Part shown: positions 61,459 to 64,000 of the stretch, in pieces | Numbering within the stretch: position 1 is the first letter of the stretch | Layout: every line of letters starts with the position of its first letter | Assembly: GCA_001311805.1 (NCBI GenBank) | Contig: BBCA01000006.1 | Coordinates: forward strand, 1 to 64,000 | Origin: Lentibacillus juripiscarius JCM 12147 | GTDB taxonomy: Bacteria; Bacillota; Bacilli; Bacillales_D; Amphibacillaceae | Length of the DNA stretch: 64,000 bases | Reading direction: 5' to 3' | Notes under the pieces: generated by a model | Databases searched by the model: none | What the model was told of the DNA's origin: nothing | Seen by the model: only the letters and a program-made list of their open reading frames with translations | Program-made: the position numbers and the translations under genes

Positions 61459-62642
61459 CTATGATTGATGGTTTAATACAAATCGTTTAATTCGCTGGCT
61501 CGCTTCTTTCAATGCGTCACTGGAAACGGCGTAGGATAAACGCACATTTTCATGTGCCCCGAAACCGGTGCCAGGGACAAGGGCAACTTTTTCTTCCTCC
61601 AGTAAGGCTTTCACCCAGTCATCAACGGTCCGGTATCCATTCCTATTCATGGCTTCCTCGACATTCGGGAATAAATAAAAGGCTCCTTTTGGTTTTACAC
61701 AGGAGATGCCAGGGATGTCCTGCAACAGCCCATACAGTAATTCCAGCCGTTCTGCGAAAATTTGCCGCATTTCTAAGTTCGAGTCACCTTCTGAACGGTA
61801 AGCGGCAAGGGCTGCATATTGTGCAATGGACGTAGGATTGGATGTTGAATGGGATGCAAGATTAGTCATTGGCTTAATCAGTTCCGACGGCCCTGCGGCA
61901 TATCCAATTCTCCATCCTGTCATGGCATGTGATTTGGAAACTCCATTGATGATGACTGTCTGCTCTTTTAACGACGCAGATATTTCTGCGATGGAAACAT
62001 GACTGTCATCGGTATATATCAGTTTCTCATAAATTTCATCTGACACAATCAGAATATTATGCTTTAAACAAATGTCGCCGATTTTACGCAATTCCTCTTT
62101 GCTATAGACCATTCCTGTCGGGTTGTTCGGTGAATTAATGATGACAGCCTTCGTTTTGCTGTGATGGCCTCTTCAATTTGTTCAGGTGTTATTTTAAAGC
62201 TGTTTTGTTCGGTTGCACTGACTATCACCGGCTTGCCTCCAGCCAGTTTAATCTGTTCCGGATAACTTACCCAATATGGCGCAGGCACAATCACTTCATC
62301 ATCTTTGTTCAATAAAACTTGAAAAAGTGTGTACAAGGCATGTTTGGCTCCGGTTGTGACGATAATTTCTTCCGGTGTGTAGCTGAGTCCATTATCCGTC
62401 TGAAACTTGTCCACAATTGCTTGTTTTAACTCCGGTATCCCTCCGGAAGGCGTATATTTGGTGAAACCATTTCGCATAGCATCTTCGGCTGCGTCCAGAA
62501 TGTTTTCGGGTGTATTGAAATCGGGTTCTCCAGCGCCCAGTCCGATAACGTCGTGACCTTGCTTTTTCAATTCATTTGCTTTAGCCGTAATTGCCAGTGT
62601 TGATGAAGGGGAAAGTGTTTTCACCCTATTTGCTAGTTCCAT
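61459..62642 (-). CDS. aspB: Aspartate aminotransferase (one frameshift)
   Basis: PLP transaminase of class Ib, 394 residues. The PLP lysine is in INGVSKSHAMTGWRIGYAAG; the phosphate site is TTGAKHALYTLFQ; NSPNNPTGMVYSKEE is restored after adding one A near 62157 (joining EEAITAKTKAVIINSPN). ATG 62642 follows GGAGGTTGAT. Aspartate it makes feeds the adjacent asnS product. In B. subtilis it lies in the same dinG-ypmA-ypmB-aspB-asnS order. Confidence 0.95.
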
Positions 62643-62654
62643 CTAATCAACCTC

Positions 62655-63191
62655 CTAATTGAACATCCGTTTAAATCCAATCTTTTCAATTAACTCTCCG
62701 TCATTTAAGGATACGTACTCCATTATATAACGTCCTGCATCATTTTCATAAGTGATTTCCCATGCAGGCAGCTTGTCATTGGTGATGAGTGCCGGTGTGA
62801 TTGTAAACAGTGTGCAGTCACTGCAGTTGCTCTGCCAGTCTGCCTTAACGGTCTCTTCCGATATTGTTTCAGAACGTTCCACCAGTACGGTTTCAGTATC
62901 ATTTTCAGCAAATGGGTAAAACATAATTGCCGATTGATTATTATCCGTTTCACCGTAAATGACATAATAAGCATCCTTACCATGGAACCGTTCAATCCGG
63001 TTTACTGTGCTCATTTCCGTTTCCTTAATGGCATCCTGTTCCACTTGGTCAAATTCCGCTGTTCGTTCCTGCTGTGTAGAATAATAAAGGTAAATACCCG
63101 TAATGAGACAGGAAATGACAACAAAACATATGATTCCTGTCAGCCACTTCAGCCACGCCGGAATAGTGAACCTGGAAAAACGGGGCTTCAT
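62655..63191 (-). CDS. ypmB: YpmB-family membrane-anchored protein
   Basis: About 178 residues, intact. One N-terminal membrane helix (LKWLTGIICFVVISCLITGI) and an extracytoplasmic domain (KDAYYVIYGETDNN, LPAWEITYENDAGRYIMEYV) as in YpmB/DUF5590. The start is ATG 63191 or GTG 63200; neither has a strong site. A CSDC pair (SNCSDCTLF) is unusual for the family as I know it. Function is unknown. Confidence 0.8.
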   Translation of the reverse strand: MKPRFSRFTIPAWLKWLTGIICFVVISCLITGIYLYYSTQQERTAEFDQVEQDAIKETEMSTVNRIERFHGKDAYYVIYGETDNNQSAIMFYPFAENDTETVLVERSETISEETVKADWQSNCSDCTLFTITPALITNDKLPAWEITYENDAGRYIMEYVSLNDGELIEKIGFKRMFN

Positions 63192-63200
63192 AACTTCCAC

Positions 63201-63473
63201 ATCCCATAATTGTTACGCATCACTTCTCCATCCCCCAGTCAAATGCTTCATCTCTTATCACATTTTGGTACTTATAGTTTGTTTTCGTGTGCTAATACTA
63301 ACGTAAGGTTGAAAATAAATAACTGAGCATGTATGTTACAGTATAACAAGCAATATGTTTCATTTTATTTGTTTCAACAAAAAATTTTCCAGCCCCATTC
63401 CATTACCCAACCTTACTGGTGCATTTCAAAAGATGCACCAGTTTTTTACCCTCGGTGCTGGCCGTAAGTTTCT
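63201..63473. other. Gap between dinG and ypmB, ypmA missing
   Basis: In B. subtilis the small gene ypmA lies here, but I find no frame matching it. There is a perfect hairpin ACTGGTGCAT (63415-63424) / ATGCACCAGT (63433-63442) followed by GTTTTTT on the + strand. Otherwise the region is AT-rich and without recognised features. Confidence 0.5.
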
Positions 63474-64000
63474 TTAAAACCATTCCTCCGCTTTTTCCAA
63501 TATTGTCTGTGTGGAGTCAAATGTGACCGGTACACTTGGTATGGAATCGATGAAATATTTACCGTAGCGTGCTTTCCTGATGCGGGAATCGCACACGAAA
63601 ACGATTCCGCGGTCTCGTGCAGAACGAATTAATCTGCCAAATCCCTGTTTAAACCGGATAACGGCATCAGGAAGCGCCAATTCAACAAACGGGTTTTTCC
63701 CTTCTTGTTTTAAATGGCTTGATTTGGCTTCATATACAGGGTGATTCGGCGGCTGAAATGGAAGCCTGGCGATCATGACACAGGACAGATCATCGCCTGG
63801 AATATCGACCCCTTCCCAGAAAGAGCTCGTCCCCAGTAAAATGGCATTATCGAATGTTTGGAAGTTCTTTTTAGCCTTGACCTGCTTCCGCTTGAAATCC
63901 CTTGTGCAATCAGCATGTATTTATTTACATCAATTATTTCCTTCAGTAAATAGTAAGCTCTTTTTAGCATATCATACGAAGTAAACAGCACAAGCATTCT
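63474..64000 (-). CDS. dinG: DinG-family helicase/exonuclease, C-terminal part (frameshifted, cut by the window)
   Basis: Only the last 175 or so residues are present; the gene enters from the right edge. Superfamily 2 helicase motifs: VLFTSYDMLKRAYYLLKE, then, after breaks near 63870 and 63785, LLGTSSFWEGVDIPGDDLSC, RLPFQPPNHPVYEAK and RFKQGFGRLIRSARDRG (motif VI). It ends ILEKAEEWF at 63474. In Bacillus the full protein also has an N-terminal DnaQ-like exonuclease, outside this window. Confidence 0.9.

Noticed and set aside
63415..63447. Hairpin with T run as a gene terminator on the + strand
   Set aside because: No + strand gene precedes it, and for the - strand dinG transcript the T run is on the wrong side; I list it only within the gap description.

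Overview
The window looks like chromosomal DNA of an endospore-forming, low-GC Bacillaceae bacterium related to Oceanobacillus, Virgibacillus or Lentibacillus. The evidence is a Bacillus-type gene order (dinG, ypmB, aspB, asnS, dnaD, nth, ponA, recU, yppC; gpsB, rnpB, rlmL; dynA, ypcP), sporulation genes (cwlJ, sspM), a type B RNase P RNA and strong AGGAGG-type ribosome binding sites. The species assignment is inference.

Layout. 1-3.6 kb is an AT-rich accessory segment: an Xre regulator with a broken membrane partner, an unknown gene, a tyrosine recombinase preceded by a hairpin, and a RelE/ParE-type toxin-antitoxin pair. 3.7-4.07 kb is a degenerate copy of a dispersed palindromic repeat. 4.1-11.7 kb is a TetR-controlled acyl-CoA catabolic operon matching B. 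subtilis yngJ-I-HA-HB-F-E but lacking yngG (HMG-CoA lyase). 11.9-21.6 kb carries a CBS protein, double dynamin DynA, exonuclease YpcP, YkqA, D-serine dehydratase, cysteine synthase, a DPBB/DUF3889 protein and CwlJ. 21674-21701 matches the B. subtilis dif site at all but one position. 21.8-31.3 kb has a Rieske oxidoreductase and an FNR-boxed respiratory nitrate reductase operon. 31.5-41.7 kb has acylphosphatase, ferredoxin, an M14 peptidase, a large repeat, MsrAB, YqfQ, YozE, Tat genes, MobA, DHFR, ThyA, an NlpC/P60 hydrolase and YndM. 41.8-53.9 kb has a class A PBP, an Xre/membrane pair, an HD hydrolase, Fhs, a cold-shock protein, YpbQ-BcsA, RlmL, rnpB, GpsB, Cdd and YppE. 54-64 kb has sspM, yppC, recU, ponA, nth, dnaD, asnS, aspB, ypmB and the end of dinG.

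Every gene left of dif lies on the + strand and most genes to its right lie on the - strand, as expected where two replication arms converge. Two further 28-bp palindromic sites sharing the XerD-type half-site of dif lie about 10 kb left and 12 kb right of it.

Reading frames are broken about once per kilobase, including in conserved housekeeping genes. Nearly every break I traced is one base lost or gained in a short homopolymer, and the intact genes are mostly short. I read this as uncorrected sequencing or assembly indels rather than real decay, and give gene spans across the breaks.
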